Origin: JAGMES01 sp023128035
GTDB taxonomy: Bacteria > Bacillota > Halanaerobiia > DY22613
Direction: 5' to 3'
Assembly (NCBI GenBank): GCA_030627905.1
Contig: DAOVRZ010000082.1
Location: 1 to 27,628, forward strand
DNA: 27,628 nucleotides
Every line of letters starts with the position of its first letter. The stretch's first letter is position 1. This document shows, in pieces, positions 6,998 through 13,873 of the stretch. The translations under genes were made by a program, and so were the position numbers. The notes under the pieces are model-generated. The model was given only the letters and a program-made list of their open reading frames with translations. It was not told the DNA's origin and searched no databases.

Positions 6998-7338
6998 TGA
7001 AACACGATAAAAAGAGAATTTCGAAAATAATTGATGAATTAATCATGTATTGTTTATCCATGGATTCAACAGATATTGATGTTAAGTTAGAGAATAGAGA
7101 AGATTATTGGAAAATACAAATTAAAAGCAATTGCAATAATATAAAAGAAGAAAAAATAAATAGATTGATCAAATGTTTAAATTATCCAAAACAAGAAGAG
7201 ATGGAAGAATATTATTGGGAATTAACTGGCGAATGTGATGTAGATACTGAACTTTCTATTGTAGGAATGATGACAAATAAAGCTGAAGTGAATTTTGCTA
7301 ATGATATTTTAGAGATAGTATTATATAGGAATAAATGA
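6997..7338 (+). CDS. Hypothetical small protein coupled to the DUF1576 gene
   Basis: This is a 113-residue, soluble, charged protein with no membrane segment. The start KKRISKIIDELIMYCLSM is helical, and DIDVKLENREDYWKIQIKSN looks like a beta-hairpin. The middle (EEMEEYYWELTGECDVDTEL) is acidic, and the end (SIVGMMTNKAEVNFANDILE) returns to mixed alpha/beta. The layout is loosely like a reduced histidine-kinase-type ATPase or anti-sigma fold, but no nucleotide-binding box is visible, so this is only a guess. TAATG overlap with the membrane gene implies the two products act together. I do not recognise the family. Confidence 0.65.
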   Translation: MKHDKKRISKIIDELIMYCLSMDSTDIDVKLENREDYWKIQIKSNCNNIKEEKINRLIKCLNYPKQEEMEEYYWELTGECDVDTELSIVGMMTNKAEVNFANDILEIVLYRNK

Positions 7339-7473
7339 TGTGAACAATTCAAATAATATTTGGTGTATATGAATTATATATGCATTATCATCCACCTAAA
7401 TTAAGAAAATCGCTATTTTTAAGGAAAAATTCGAATTTTTCCTGTAATTCAAGAATTTTTTTAGAAAAAGTTA
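7339..7473. other. Intergenic region with palindrome AGGAAAAATTCGAATTTTTCCT
   Basis: A perfect 22-bp palindrome (7422-7443) with no unpaired loop stands between the DUF1576 operon and the speD promoter. A T-run (7455-7462) follows. It may be a weak terminator or an operator; nothing else is recognised here. Confidence 0.4.
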
Positions 7474-7501
7474 TTGACTTTTTCGTGTAATTTGCTAAAA
7501 T
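7474..7501 (+). promoter_or_regulatory. SigmaA-type promoter for speD
   Basis: TTGACT (7474-7479) and TAAAAT (7496-7501) have 16-bp spacing and lie about 70 bp before the speD start. Confidence 0.65.
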
Positions 7502-7569
7502 AAATTTAATGAAATTAAGGATGATACATCCCAAAATCACAAATCCCCATAAGAAAGGAAGGATTGCTT

Positions 7570-7959
7570 ATGCAGGGTCAATTCGGAGGTGCTTTGGGCC
7601 GCCATGTATTGGTAGAAGCTTATGATTGCAAAGTAGAGTTTCTTGATAATGTTAAGAATGTTGAAAAAGTGATGGTTGATGCTGCTTTATCGGCGGGAGC
7701 CGAGGTTCGTGAGGTAGCCTTTCATAAGTTTTCACCACAAGGAGTTAGTGGAGTTGTAGTCATCGCTGAATCTCATCTGACAATTCATACTTGGCCAGAA
7801 TTAGGATATGCTGCAATTGATGTTTTTACATGTGGCGAAAGCCTAAATCCATGGGATGCCGTAGATTATCTAATAGAAAAGTTTGGTGCGGAATCTGTGA
7901 CAGCAAATGAAGTGAAAAGAGGAATTTTTAAGAAAGATTCGAATGTGAAGGTATCTTAG
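7570..7959 (+). CDS. speD: S-adenosylmethionine decarboxylase proenzyme (SpeD)
   Basis: SpeD makes decarboxylated S-adenosylmethionine, the aminopropyl donor for spermidine. The 129-residue product is a class 1B bacterial/archaeal type. The segment IAESHLTIHTWPELGY contains the self-cleavage site Glu67-Ser68, whose serine becomes the pyruvoyl cofactor. His73 and Cys88 (VFTCGE) sit at the expected offsets from it (+5, +20) for proton donors in processing and catalysis. ATG 7570 is seven bases after GGAAGG; a TTG at 7564 is too close to that site. It heads the polyamine genes but is followed by a terminator, so it may be expressed partly apart from speE. Confidence 0.95.
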   Translation: MQGQFGGALGRHVLVEAYDCKVEFLDNVKNVEKVMVDAALSAGAEVREVAFHKFSPQGVSGVVVIAESHLTIHTWPELGYAAIDVFTCGESLNPWDAVDYLIEKFGAESVTANEVKRGIFKKDSNVKVS

Positions 7960-7992
7960 AATACGGATGGGTTTTTCTTTTATACCTTCTTG

Positions 7993-8033
7993 CCCTATGA
8001 TATTTACTAATATATAGATATCATAGGGTTTTT
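7993..8033 (+). terminator. Terminator after speD
   Basis: CCCTATGATAT (7993-8003) pairs with ATATCATAGGG (8018-8028), followed by TTTTT. Confidence 0.85.
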
Positions 8034-8056
8034 ACTCTATATGTGATGTAATATTT

Positions 8057-8084
8057 TTGCAAAAAAGATAATAGTGAATAAAAT
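8057..8084 (+). promoter_or_regulatory. Candidate promoter for speE
   Basis: TTGCAA (8057-8062), a 16-bp spacer and TAAAAT (8079-8084) lie directly after the speD terminator and 26 bp before the speE start. Confidence 0.5.
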
Positions 8085-8109
8085 TTAAAAGGATGAGGGG
8101 GAAAAAATT

Positions 8110-8949
8110 ATGGAACTGTGGTACACAGAATATCAAACAAAGAAATTTGGAATTACTGCTAAGATTGCTAGAACTATTCATTCTGAGGAGACTGATTTTC
8201 AACGATTGGATGTAATTGACACTGAACAATTTGGACGGATGTTAGTTTTAGATGGGATGGTTATGACTACAGAGGGGGATGAGTTTGTTTATCATGAGAT
8301 GATCAGTCATATTCCGATGATTACTCATCCAAGTCCAAAAAAAATTGCTGTTATAGGAGGAGGAGATGGAGGAGCTATTCGAGAGCTCATCAAGCATCCG
8401 TCTGTAGAAGAAGCTCATCTTGTTGAAATCGATGAAAAAGTGATTGAATATAGCAAGCAGTATTTACCTGACATCGCTTGTGGTTTGGATGATCCAAAGG
8501 TTAAAGTGTTTGTGGCTGATGGAATCAAACATATTAAAGAAAGTAAAAACACATATGATGTAATTTTAGTTGATTCGACTGAACCTATTGGCCCTGCAGT
8601 AGGATTATTCTCTAAAGATTTTTATCAAGATATTTATAATGCTTTAAAAGAAGATGGACTATTTGTAGCTCAAACTGAGTCACCATTTTTTAATAAAGAT
8701 TTAATTAGGGATACGAATAAAGCAATCAGTGAGCTATTCCCGATAGCTAAATTATACCTAGCAAGTATTCCTACATATCCAAGTGGTCTTTGGAGTTTTA
8801 CAATGGGTTCAAAGAAATATAAACCTGAAGATGCAGATATGAGTAGAGCAGAATCTATTTCTTCCAGTACTAAATATTATAATGAAAAAATCCATCAATC
8901 TGCTTTTTCGTTACCAAACTTTGTTTGTGAATTAACTGTCCAAACATAA
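8110..8949 (+). CDS. speE: Spermidine synthase SpeE
   Basis: SpeE transfers the aminopropyl group from decarboxylated SAM to putrescine, making spermidine in the cytoplasm. The 279-residue length is typical. The N-terminal beta domain (ELWYTEYQTKKFGITAKI) leads to the Rossmann fold: GGGDGG at 83-88 (nucleotide binding), LVEIDEKVI (104-112), and DSTEPIGPA at 155-163, whose Asp155 is the catalytic aspartate. YPSGLWSFTMGS completes the active-site region. GGATGAGGGGG precedes ATG 8110. It lies between speD and speB, so precursor and donor genes are adjacent. Confidence 0.96.
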   Translation: MELWYTEYQTKKFGITAKIARTIHSEETDFQRLDVIDTEQFGRMLVLDGMVMTTEGDEFVYHEMISHIPMITHPSPKKIAVIGGGDGGAIRELIKHPSVEEAHLVEIDEKVIEYSKQYLPDIACGLDDPKVKVFVADGIKHIKESKNTYDVILVDSTEPIGPAVGLFSKDFYQDIYNALKEDGLFVAQTESPFFNKDLIRDTNKAISELFPIAKLYLASIPTYPSGLWSFTMGSKKYKPEDADMSRAESISSSTKYYNEKIHQSAFSLPNFVCELTVQT

Positions 8950-9087
8950 TAAGTTTATAATAACATTTTTGAAAGGGGTTTTCAGAATAGTTCCCATTTC
9001 CTGTGGGTGAGGAGTAGGAATCCTAAAAAGTTGTTAAATAAAATCTATTTAGCTAGCTAAATAGATTATTTCAAAGGGGGAATTGAG
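8950..9087 (+). promoter_or_regulatory. speE-speB intergenic leader with hairpins
   Basis: Before speB there is a short pairing region (TTCCCATTTCCTGTGGG, then GAGGAGTAGGAA at about 8992-9020) and a perfect 26-bp palindrome (9042-9067; half-site AATCTATTTAGCT) ending about 10 bp before the Shine-Dalgarno AAGGGGG. No U-run follows, so it is not a plain terminator. It may be an operator, a processing site or an attenuator-like leader; no known riboswitch was recognised. Confidence 0.35.
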
Positions 9088-9957
9088 ATGGATAAACTGA
9101 ATGAAATGACGGCTACGTTACGCTTTTTGGGTAGTCAGGAAACACCAGAAGGTGCAGAGTTAATTGTTGTGGGCGCACCCATGGATTTTACCACAAGTTT
9201 TCGTCCAGGAGCTAGATTTGGACCAGAAGGGATTCGAAACATTTCATATGGTTTGGAAGAGTTTAGTTTTGAATTAGAGAAAAGTTTGGATGATGTAAGA
9301 TTTTATGATGCTGGTGATTTAGAAGTGCCATATGGGGATGTTGAAGGCTCTTTAGATATGATAGAAGAGGCTGCAGAGATTATTTTAAAGGCGGGTAAAA
9401 AACCGATCTTTTTAGGTGGTGAGCATTTAATTTCATGGCCAGTAATTAAGGCAGTTTATCGTTACTACCCTGATTTAGCAGTTATTCATTTCGATGCTCA
9501 TGCAGATCTTAGAGAAGAATTTTGGGGACAAGTAAATTCCCATGCAACCGTTATTGGGCATTGTGCACGGATGATGGGTGGTAAAAATATTTATCAGTTA
9601 GGGATTCGTTCGGGTTCAGTTGAAGAATTGGCTTGGGGAAGAGAAAATACAAATCTTTATCGAGCGAAAGTAATTGAAGCAATTCCAGAAGTAATTCAGT
9701 CTATAGGAAACCGACCTGTTTATGTAACAATAGATATAGACGTTTTAGATCCTGCTTTTGCACCAGGTACTGGAACACCTGAAGCGGGTGGCATTTCTTC
9801 AAGAGAGTTAATTGATAGCGTTTATATGTTAAAAGATATGAATATAGTTGGTTTTGATATTGTTGAAGTTGCTCCTGATTACGATCCAGCCAAAGCTACT
9901 GCTTTTGTTGCAGGTAAACTTTTGCGAGAAGCTTTATTGATGATGAGCAATGAATAA
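9088..9957 (+). CDS. speB: Agmatinase (SpeB, ureohydrolase family)
   Basis: Agmatinase hydrolyses agmatine to putrescine and urea. The 289-residue protein carries the ureohydrolase manganese-binding motifs: GGEH (His113), DAHAD (Asp136, His138, Asp140) and TIDIDVLDPAFAPGTGTPE (Asp215, Asp217). The variant SHATV replaces the common SHGTP. The context (speD, speE) favours agmatinase over arginase or formiminoglutamase. No arginine decarboxylase gene is in the window, so agmatine must come from an enzyme encoded elsewhere. AAAGGGGG is followed by ATG 9088. It ends ATGAATAA, where a small frame starts. Confidence 0.93.
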   Translation: MDKLNEMTATLRFLGSQETPEGAELIVVGAPMDFTTSFRPGARFGPEGIRNISYGLEEFSFELEKSLDDVRFYDAGDLEVPYGDVEGSLDMIEEAAEIILKAGKKPIFLGGEHLISWPVIKAVYRYYPDLAVIHFDAHADLREEFWGQVNSHATVIGHCARMMGGKNIYQLGIRSGSVEELAWGRENTNLYRAKVIEAIPEVIQSIGNRPVYVTIDIDVLDPAFAPGTGTPEAGGISSRELIDSVYMLKDMNIVGFDIVEVAPDYDPAKATAFVAGKLLREALLMMSNE

Positions 9958-10072
9958 GCAGTACATATTGTATGATTATATTCTGTTAAAATCTTCTAAA
10001 TTGAGCAAGCATGAACTTAATTTAGCAGATTTTATATCGTTTAGAGGAAAATTTAGAGAAAGATCGAATTAA
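9950..10072 (+). other. Possible 40-codon small frame overlapping the speB stop
   Basis: ATG 9950 overlaps the end of speB (ATGAATAA) and runs for 40 codons to TAA 10070-10072. A second frame, open from 10026 and continuous with the cas6 frame, reads ILYRLEENLEKDRIKYKERT..., which also looks like plausible coding. Together they suggest either a small coupled gene or a remnant split by a frameshift near 10026-10035. The product matches nothing I know. Confidence 0.3.
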
Positions 10073-10148
10073 ATATAAAGAAAGAACCGAAGAAGACCTG
10101 TTCTATCCGGGCCAAAGATCAGGGATGATTCAGAGGAGGGAAAAGTTG

Positions 10149-10895
10149 ATGCGACTTCGCCTCAAATTAAAGACTATTAAAGAACAATTAATTGATTACA
10201 ATTACAATGCTGATTTGAATAATCTGATATTTGAAATTGTAAATGATGTAGATCCTCAATTAGCCAAAAAATATTTTCAAGATGGAATGATTATTTGTAA
10301 TGAGCCAATTAAACCTTACACTTTCTCCAGAGTGCTTTTTGAAAATTATAGAGCAACCCGTCAAGGGCTAATTGTCCGTGGAGAAGGGGAATGGCTTATT
10401 TCGACCCCCATTGATGATCTGGCTGATATTTTGATTGATGGGATGATTGGGCGTTATCAAGTTATGATTGGTAAAAATACATTTACTGTGGAAAGACATC
10501 AGATGATAAAAGATCCAGCTATGCCACAGGAAATGGCTTGTTTTATGTTGGCACCTGTGGTTACATCAGTTATTAGACTTGATGGGCGAGAAGTTTTTTG
10601 CCATCCTTTACAAAGTGAATTCTACGATTTATTAAGAAAAGATTTAGCTTTTAAAGCAGAACAGATTGATGGAAAAAGTTTTGATCCTGATGAAATTCAG
10701 TTTACTATTATTGATCCTGAAAAATTTGATCTAGAACGAGCAGCTAACTTAATTCATTATCAAGGAAAAAATATTAAATGCTATCTTTTTAAATTTAAAA
10801 TGTCTGGACCTTTACGAGCATTAGAATTAGCTTATTCCTGGGGTCTAGGTTCCTTTAATAATTTAGGATTTGGGATGATTGATTTTTTAAGATAA
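10149..10895 (+). CDS. cas6: Orphan Cas6-like CRISPR endoribonuclease
   Basis: Cas6 cuts CRISPR precursor RNA within repeats. This 248-residue protein fits the family: start MRLRLKLKTIKEQLIDYNYN, the segment PYTFSRVLFENYR after residue 56, a duplicated ferredoxin-like pattern, and the C-terminal glycine-rich loop GLGSFNNLGFGMIDFLR (232-248). ATG 10149 follows GAGGAGGG at 10133-10140; an ATG at 10125 lies upstream of that site and is unlikely. The usual Leu-His-Asp-type segment carrying the catalytic histidine is KYFQDG (41-46) here, with Gln or Phe instead. No CRISPR array or other cas gene is in the window. Family is likely; activity is doubtful. Confidence 0.75.
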   Translation: MRLRLKLKTIKEQLIDYNYNADLNNLIFEIVNDVDPQLAKKYFQDGMIICNEPIKPYTFSRVLFENYRATRQGLIVRGEGEWLISTPIDDLADILIDGMIGRYQVMIGKNTFTVERHQMIKDPAMPQEMACFMLAPVVTSVIRLDGREVFCHPLQSEFYDLLRKDLAFKAEQIDGKSFDPDEIQFTIIDPEKFDLERAANLIHYQGKNIKCYLFKFKMSGPLRALELAYSWGLGSFNNLGFGMIDFLR

Positions 10896-10986
10896 ATAAA
10901 TTATTTATTGACGAATTATAATGGCTACACATGTGGAGGAGTAGCTTATTGCGGGGAGCGTAAGAGGATTTGAAATGAAAAATTAA

Positions 10987-11021
10987 TCAAAGATGGGTTT
11001 TGGCCCGAAACCCACCTTTGA
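10987..11021. terminator. Bidirectional terminator between cas6 and mnmM
   Basis: TCAAAGATGGGTTT (10987-11000) pairs with AAACCCACCTTTGA (11008-11021) apart from one A-C mismatch, with loop TGGCCCG. It lies between convergent genes. Confidence 0.65.
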
Positions 11022-11038
11022 ATTAGTTGGTTATTGAT

Positions 11039-11623
11039 TTATTTTGTGATGGTACCTTTGTGGTACCTTTTTTCAATAACAAATAGAATAGGAGGCTCAT
11101 TAATCTGGTTAATGAATTGATATTGTAGTACTTCAAAGTGATGTTGATCTAAGTTTGTGATAAATTGAGATAGGTGGTTTAATTCCTCTCTTCCTCCGGT
11201 ATGTCCATGATAGGCAACAATGGTGATGATTCCTCGGGGAAGTAGATGTTTTGTTAAAATTTTGAGAGCTTTTAAAGTTGTTTTTGATTTAGTAATAATA
11301 GAATGGTCACCGCTAGGGAGATAACCTAAATTGAACATCGCTGCGCGTACATATTGATCAAAAACCAGGTCTTGATCTATGGTTTCATGACCGCGATGGA
11401 TAAGACGGACTTGATCTAAAAGGTCTGCTTTTTCGAGCTTATTTCGTGTTTGCTCTAAGGCAGAGGCCTGTACATCATAACTGTAGACCTTTCCTTTTTT
11501 GCCTACCAATTGGGCCAATAGAAGGGTATCAAGACCATTTCCAGCTGTAGCATCAATGACCAGATCACCTGGCTGAACTTTAGATTTGATAAGTTTATGG
11601 GAAAATTGAAGGCTATTATGCAT
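11039..11623 (-). CDS. mnmM: MnmM/YtqB-family SAM-dependent tRNA methyltransferase
   Basis: This 194-residue class I methyltransferase has motif I DATAGNGLDTLLLA (24-37), then a YSYDVQ segment, RLIHRGHE, and the family-specific FNLGYLPSGDHSI. This is the rRNA_methylase/YtqB family; Bacillus subtilis YtqB (MnmM) methylates 5-aminomethyl-2-thiouridine in tRNA wobble positions. ATG 11623 is seven bases after AAAGGAG. The open frame continues upstream to 11692 into the palindromic element and is not the likely start. It is a minus-strand gene facing cas6 and divergent from the phosphodiesterase. The leader emerges from palindromic copy 2, which ends just before the Shine-Dalgarno site. Confidence 0.88.
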   Translation of the reverse strand: MHNSLQFSHKLIKSKVQPGDLVIDATAGNGLDTLLLAQLVGKKGKVYSYDVQASALEQTRNKLEKADLLDQVRLIHRGHETIDQDLVFDQYVRAAMFNLGYLPSGDHSIITKSKTTLKALKILTKHLLPRGIITIVAYHGHTGGREELNHLSQFITNLDQHHFEVLQYQFINQINEPPILFVIEKRYHKGTITK

Positions 11624-11640
11624 GATATTTCTCCTTTCGG

Positions 11641-11890
11641 ATATTAATATTTCAAATTTCGTAGGGTGGTGGAAGGGCGCGTTTAAGGGCATGGCATATA
11701 TAGGGAAAAAGCTCCTTCGAAAAGTCAGCTCTGCATAACTTTATACTTTAAAGAAAGTTTAGTTTTGTCCTAATTCTTTCTGTTATTTGTTAGTTTTGAT
11801 TGGTCGAGCTGACTTAGGCGTCGCTTTTTCCCTATATATGCCATGCCCTTAAACGAGGCTTTCTACAAACTGCGAAATTTGAGTTAATAT
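11641..11890. repeat. Long palindromic element, copy 2
   Basis: The gap between divergent mnmM and the phosphodiesterase gene is a 250-bp imperfect palindrome. It has a perfect 32-bp stem (11681-11712 with 11823-11854), a perfect inner 8-bp stem GTCAGCTC/GAGCTGAC (11724-11731 with 11806-11813) and outer pairs (CAAATTTCG/CGAAATTTG; ATATTAA/TTAATAT). Compared with copy 1 at 2569-2805, arm changes compensate (GAA/TTC there, GGG/CCC here; an extra GGGCAT here matched by ATGCCC), while CTCTGCATA and TTAGGCG are unchanged. No open frame. Confidence 0.82.
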
Positions 11891-11907
11891 TCTTGTGACT
11901 ATTATAT
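11879..11907 (+). promoter_or_regulatory. Candidate promoter at the right end of palindromic copy 2
   Basis: TTGAGT (11879-11884), a 17-bp spacer and TTATAT (11902-11907) lie about 35 bp before the phosphodiesterase start. The -35 box lies inside the repeat, so the element may supply it. Confidence 0.4.
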
Positions 11908-11940
11908 CATATTAAGAATATATTGAGTGAGGTGAAAGTT

Positions 11941-12429
11941 ATGATTGGAGTTCTTTCTGATACGCATATTTCAAGACGAGCTAATGGATTGCCTAAAGAA
12001 GTTATTGAAGGCTTTAAAGGTGTAGATTTAATCTTACATGCAGGTGATTTAGTTGACGAGAGTGTCCTATTGGAGTTAGAAAAAATTGCTCCAGTAATAG
12101 CTGTTCATGGTAACTGTGATTCTCAAACGATAAAGGAGAAGTTACCTGCCAAACGAATTATTGAATATGCTGATTATAAAATTGGTTTGATGCATGGGCA
12201 TGGTATTGGTGGTATTACTTTAGGTCGAGTGTTGGAAGCGTTTGATGGAGAAAAGCTTGATGCTATCGTTTTTGGTCATAGTCATAAGCCTTATAATGAT
12301 CGAATAAATGGTACATTAATTTTTAATCCTGGTTCTCCAACTGATAAACGCTTTGAAGTATTTTATTCATATGGATTATTAATCCCACAGACAAGGAAAA
12401 TTATTGGTAAGGTCAAATACTTTAAATAA
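11941..12429 (+). CDS. YfcE/MJ0936-family metallophosphoesterase
   Basis: This is a 162-residue calcineurin-like phosphoesterase. Metal-binding motifs are complete: SDTH (Asp7, His9), HAGDLVD (Asp36), HGNCD (Asn58), HGH (His85) and GHSH (His113, His115). Small bacterial members (YfcE type) hydrolyse phosphodiesters in vitro with manganese; the physiological substrate is unknown. ATG 11941 follows GAGGTG; an in-frame TTG at 11923 would add six residues and has no good site. It starts an apparent operon with the YlbF-family gene (24 bp downstream) and UPF0173. Confidence 0.9.
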   Translation: MIGVLSDTHISRRANGLPKEVIEGFKGVDLILHAGDLVDESVLLELEKIAPVIAVHGNCDSQTIKEKLPAKRIIEYADYKIGLMHGHGIGGITLGRVLEAFDGEKLDAIVFGHSHKPYNDRINGTLIFNPGSPTDKRFEVFYSYGLLIPQTRKIIGKVKYFK

Positions 12430-12452
12430 GACTATTATTAGGAGGGGTAAGC

Positions 12453-12815
12453 ATGGCTGTTTATGATCAAGCTCATCTTATTGCACAGGAGTTAAAGAAT
12501 TCTCCAGAGTATCAAGAGTATATGAAGGTGAAAGGTGAAATTGAGAAAGAGGATGTAACTAAGAAGATGTTGTTGGATTTTCAGCGGAAACAAATTAAAC
12601 TTCAATCGAAACAAATGATGGGCCAAAAGTTAGAAGATACTGAAATGGATAAGTTGAGAAAACTGGCAGAAGTAGTACAGATGAACAGATTAATTGGTCG
12701 CTATTTAGAATTAGAGCAGAGAATGGGGATAATGTTGAATGACCTTCAGAAAATTATCTTTGGTAGTTTAGAGATTGGTTTTAAAGAACTTTTTGAAGAA
12801 GTAGAAGGAAAATAA
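12453..12815 (+). CDS. YlbF/YmcA-family (DUF964) protein
   Basis: This 120-residue, nearly all-helical protein matches the Com_YlbF family: AHLIAQELKNSPEYQEYM, then a charged region, FQRKQIKLQSKQMMGQKLED and the ending NDLQKIIFGSLEIGFKELFE. In Bacillus, YlbF, YmcA and YaaT form the Y-complex, which binds RNase Y and shapes mRNA maturation, competence, biofilm and sporulation. Sequence alone does not say which paralog this is. GGAGGGG precedes ATG 12453, and it is close to the phosphodiesterase and hydrolase genes. Confidence 0.85.
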   Translation: MAVYDQAHLIAQELKNSPEYQEYMKVKGEIEKEDVTKKMLLDFQRKQIKLQSKQMMGQKLEDTEMDKLRKLAEVVQMNRLIGRYLELEQRMGIMLNDLQKIIFGSLEIGFKELFEEVEGK

Positions 12816-12860
12816 TCAGATGGAAATTTATTCTTAATAGTAAGAAGGAGGAATATTTGA

Positions 12861-13550
12861 ATGAAGGTAACTTTTTTGGGTCATGCTGCATGTATCTTAG
12901 AACATGAAGGTAAAAGAGTGGTTATTGATCCATTTTTAACTGGTAATCCGTTAGCTACTGTACAGGCAAATGATTTGAAGGTGGATGCTGTTTTGGTTAC
13001 ACATGGGCATAGTGATCATTTAGGGGATAGTGTAAAAATCGCAAAAAATTCTGATGCTACTATTGTTGCGATTCATGAATTAGCGCTTTATTGTCAAGGA
13101 AAAGGTGCTTTGAAAGTACATGGTATGAATATAGGTGGAGCATTTAGTTTTGACTTTGGTCGGGTAAAGATGGTGCCTGCAGTACATAGTTCAGCTGTAA
13201 TTGAAAATGGCCAACCGATCTATTTGGGTGAGCCATGTGGATTTGTTATTCAGATGGGTAATTATACAATTTATCATGCCGGCGATACAGGCCTTTTTAG
13301 TGATCTTGCATTAATTGGGGATCAATTTGAGATTGATTTAGCTTTATTACCGATTGGAGATAACTATGTGATGGGACCTGTGGATGCTCTACGAGCTGTG
13401 CAGATGCTTATGCCAAAACGAGTTGTTCCGATTCATTATAATACTTTTCCTGTAATTGAACAAGATGGAGAAGCATTTAAGGATAAGGTGGAAGAGATAA
13501 GTGATTCAGAATGCATTATATTGAAGTCAGGAGAAAGTGTGGAAATATAG
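12861..13550 (+). CDS. UPF0173 metallo-beta-lactamase-fold hydrolase
   Basis: This 229-residue protein is a complete metallo-beta-lactamase-fold hydrolase: LGHAACILEHEGKRVVIDPF, the HGHSDH metal motif (48-53), VHSSA, HAGDTGLF and a late PIHYNTFP. This order is that of UPF0173 (YtkL in Bacillus); the substrate is not known. AAGGAGG precedes ATG 12861. It is the last gene of the phosphodiesterase-YlbF operon. Confidence 0.9.
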   Translation: MKVTFLGHAACILEHEGKRVVIDPFLTGNPLATVQANDLKVDAVLVTHGHSDHLGDSVKIAKNSDATIVAIHELALYCQGKGALKVHGMNIGGAFSFDFGRVKMVPAVHSSAVIENGQPIYLGEPCGFVIQMGNYTIYHAGDTGLFSDLALIGDQFEIDLALLPIGDNYVMGPVDALRAVQMLMPKRVVPIHYNTFPVIEQDGEAFKDKVEEISDSECIILKSGESVEI

Positions 13551-13636
13551 CAAGGATTAAGAAAAAATATTTATGGATGCAAATAAGACTATTATATTGT
13601 AAAAAATAACACCTCGTGTAATAACTAAAATTATTG
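13551..13636. other. Intergenic stretch upstream of the small RNA promoter
   Basis: This AT-rich sequence between the UPF0173 stop and the consensus promoter has no clear terminator and no gene that I recognise. Confidence 0.3.
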
Positions 13637-13665
13637 TTGACACAAAGTTAAAACAATGCTATAAT
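13637..13665 (+). promoter_or_regulatory. Consensus SigmaA promoter TTGACA-17-TATAAT
   Basis: Both hexamers match consensus exactly and the spacing is ideal (13637-13642, 13660-13665). No protein gene lies downstream on this strand, which implies a small RNA. Confidence 0.85.
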
Positions 13666-13671
13666 TTCCAT

Positions 13672-13835
13672 TAGGTGAGAAAATAATATCCCCGCTCTTG
13701 CCTATCCTCAAAAATGGAGTGATCGGTTTAGTAATAGTTGATCACTCCTAACAAATATTTTTTGAACTAAATTATTCAATACTAATTTGTAATCAAAAAG
13801 CCTATGCTTAATATTAATCTGCATAGGCTTTTTTT
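13672..13835 (+). ncRNA. Probable freestanding small RNA, about 165 nt
   Basis: A perfect promoter (13637-13665) and a strong terminator (13795-13837) enclose about 165 bases with no Shine-Dalgarno-supported frame. Inside is a perfect 9-bp hairpin, GGAGTGATC (13716-13724) with GATCACTCC (13740-13748), and the 5' part carries TTAGGTGAG. I do not recognise 6S, SRP or tmRNA in it, so the class is open. Readthrough would make RNA antisense to the nfu gene. Start and end are inferred from promoter and terminator. Confidence 0.6.
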
Positions 13836-13837
13836 AA
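13795..13837. terminator. Strong bidirectional terminator
   Basis: AAAAAGCCTATGC (13795-13807) pairs with GCATAGGCTTTTT (13821-13833), followed by TT. It should terminate the small RNA on the + strand, and the minus-strand form can terminate nfu. Confidence 0.85.
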
Positions 13838-13849
13838 TGTTTAAAGTTG

Positions 13850-13872
13850 AAGTAATAACTACGTTATTACTT
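13850..13872. terminator. Second hairpin at the nfu 3' end
   Basis: A perfect 10-bp stem AAGTAATAAC/GTTATTACTT has a TAC loop, enclosed by GTTGAAG/CTTCAAC. On the + strand TTT follows. The loop region resembles the hairpin at 256-298. Confidence 0.55.
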
Positions 13873-13873
13873 T

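Noticed and set aside
9000..9020. A guanidine riboswitch (ykkC or mini-ykkC) before speB
   Set aside because: The ACGR loops and the conserved ykkC core are absent.
10896..11038. A CRISPR array beside cas6
   Set aside because: No regularly spaced direct repeats were seen here or elsewhere in the window.
13672..13837. 6S, SRP or tmRNA identity for the small RNA
   Set aside because: There is no long bulged rod as in 6S, no SRP tetraloop domain and no tRNA-like ends, so the class is left open.
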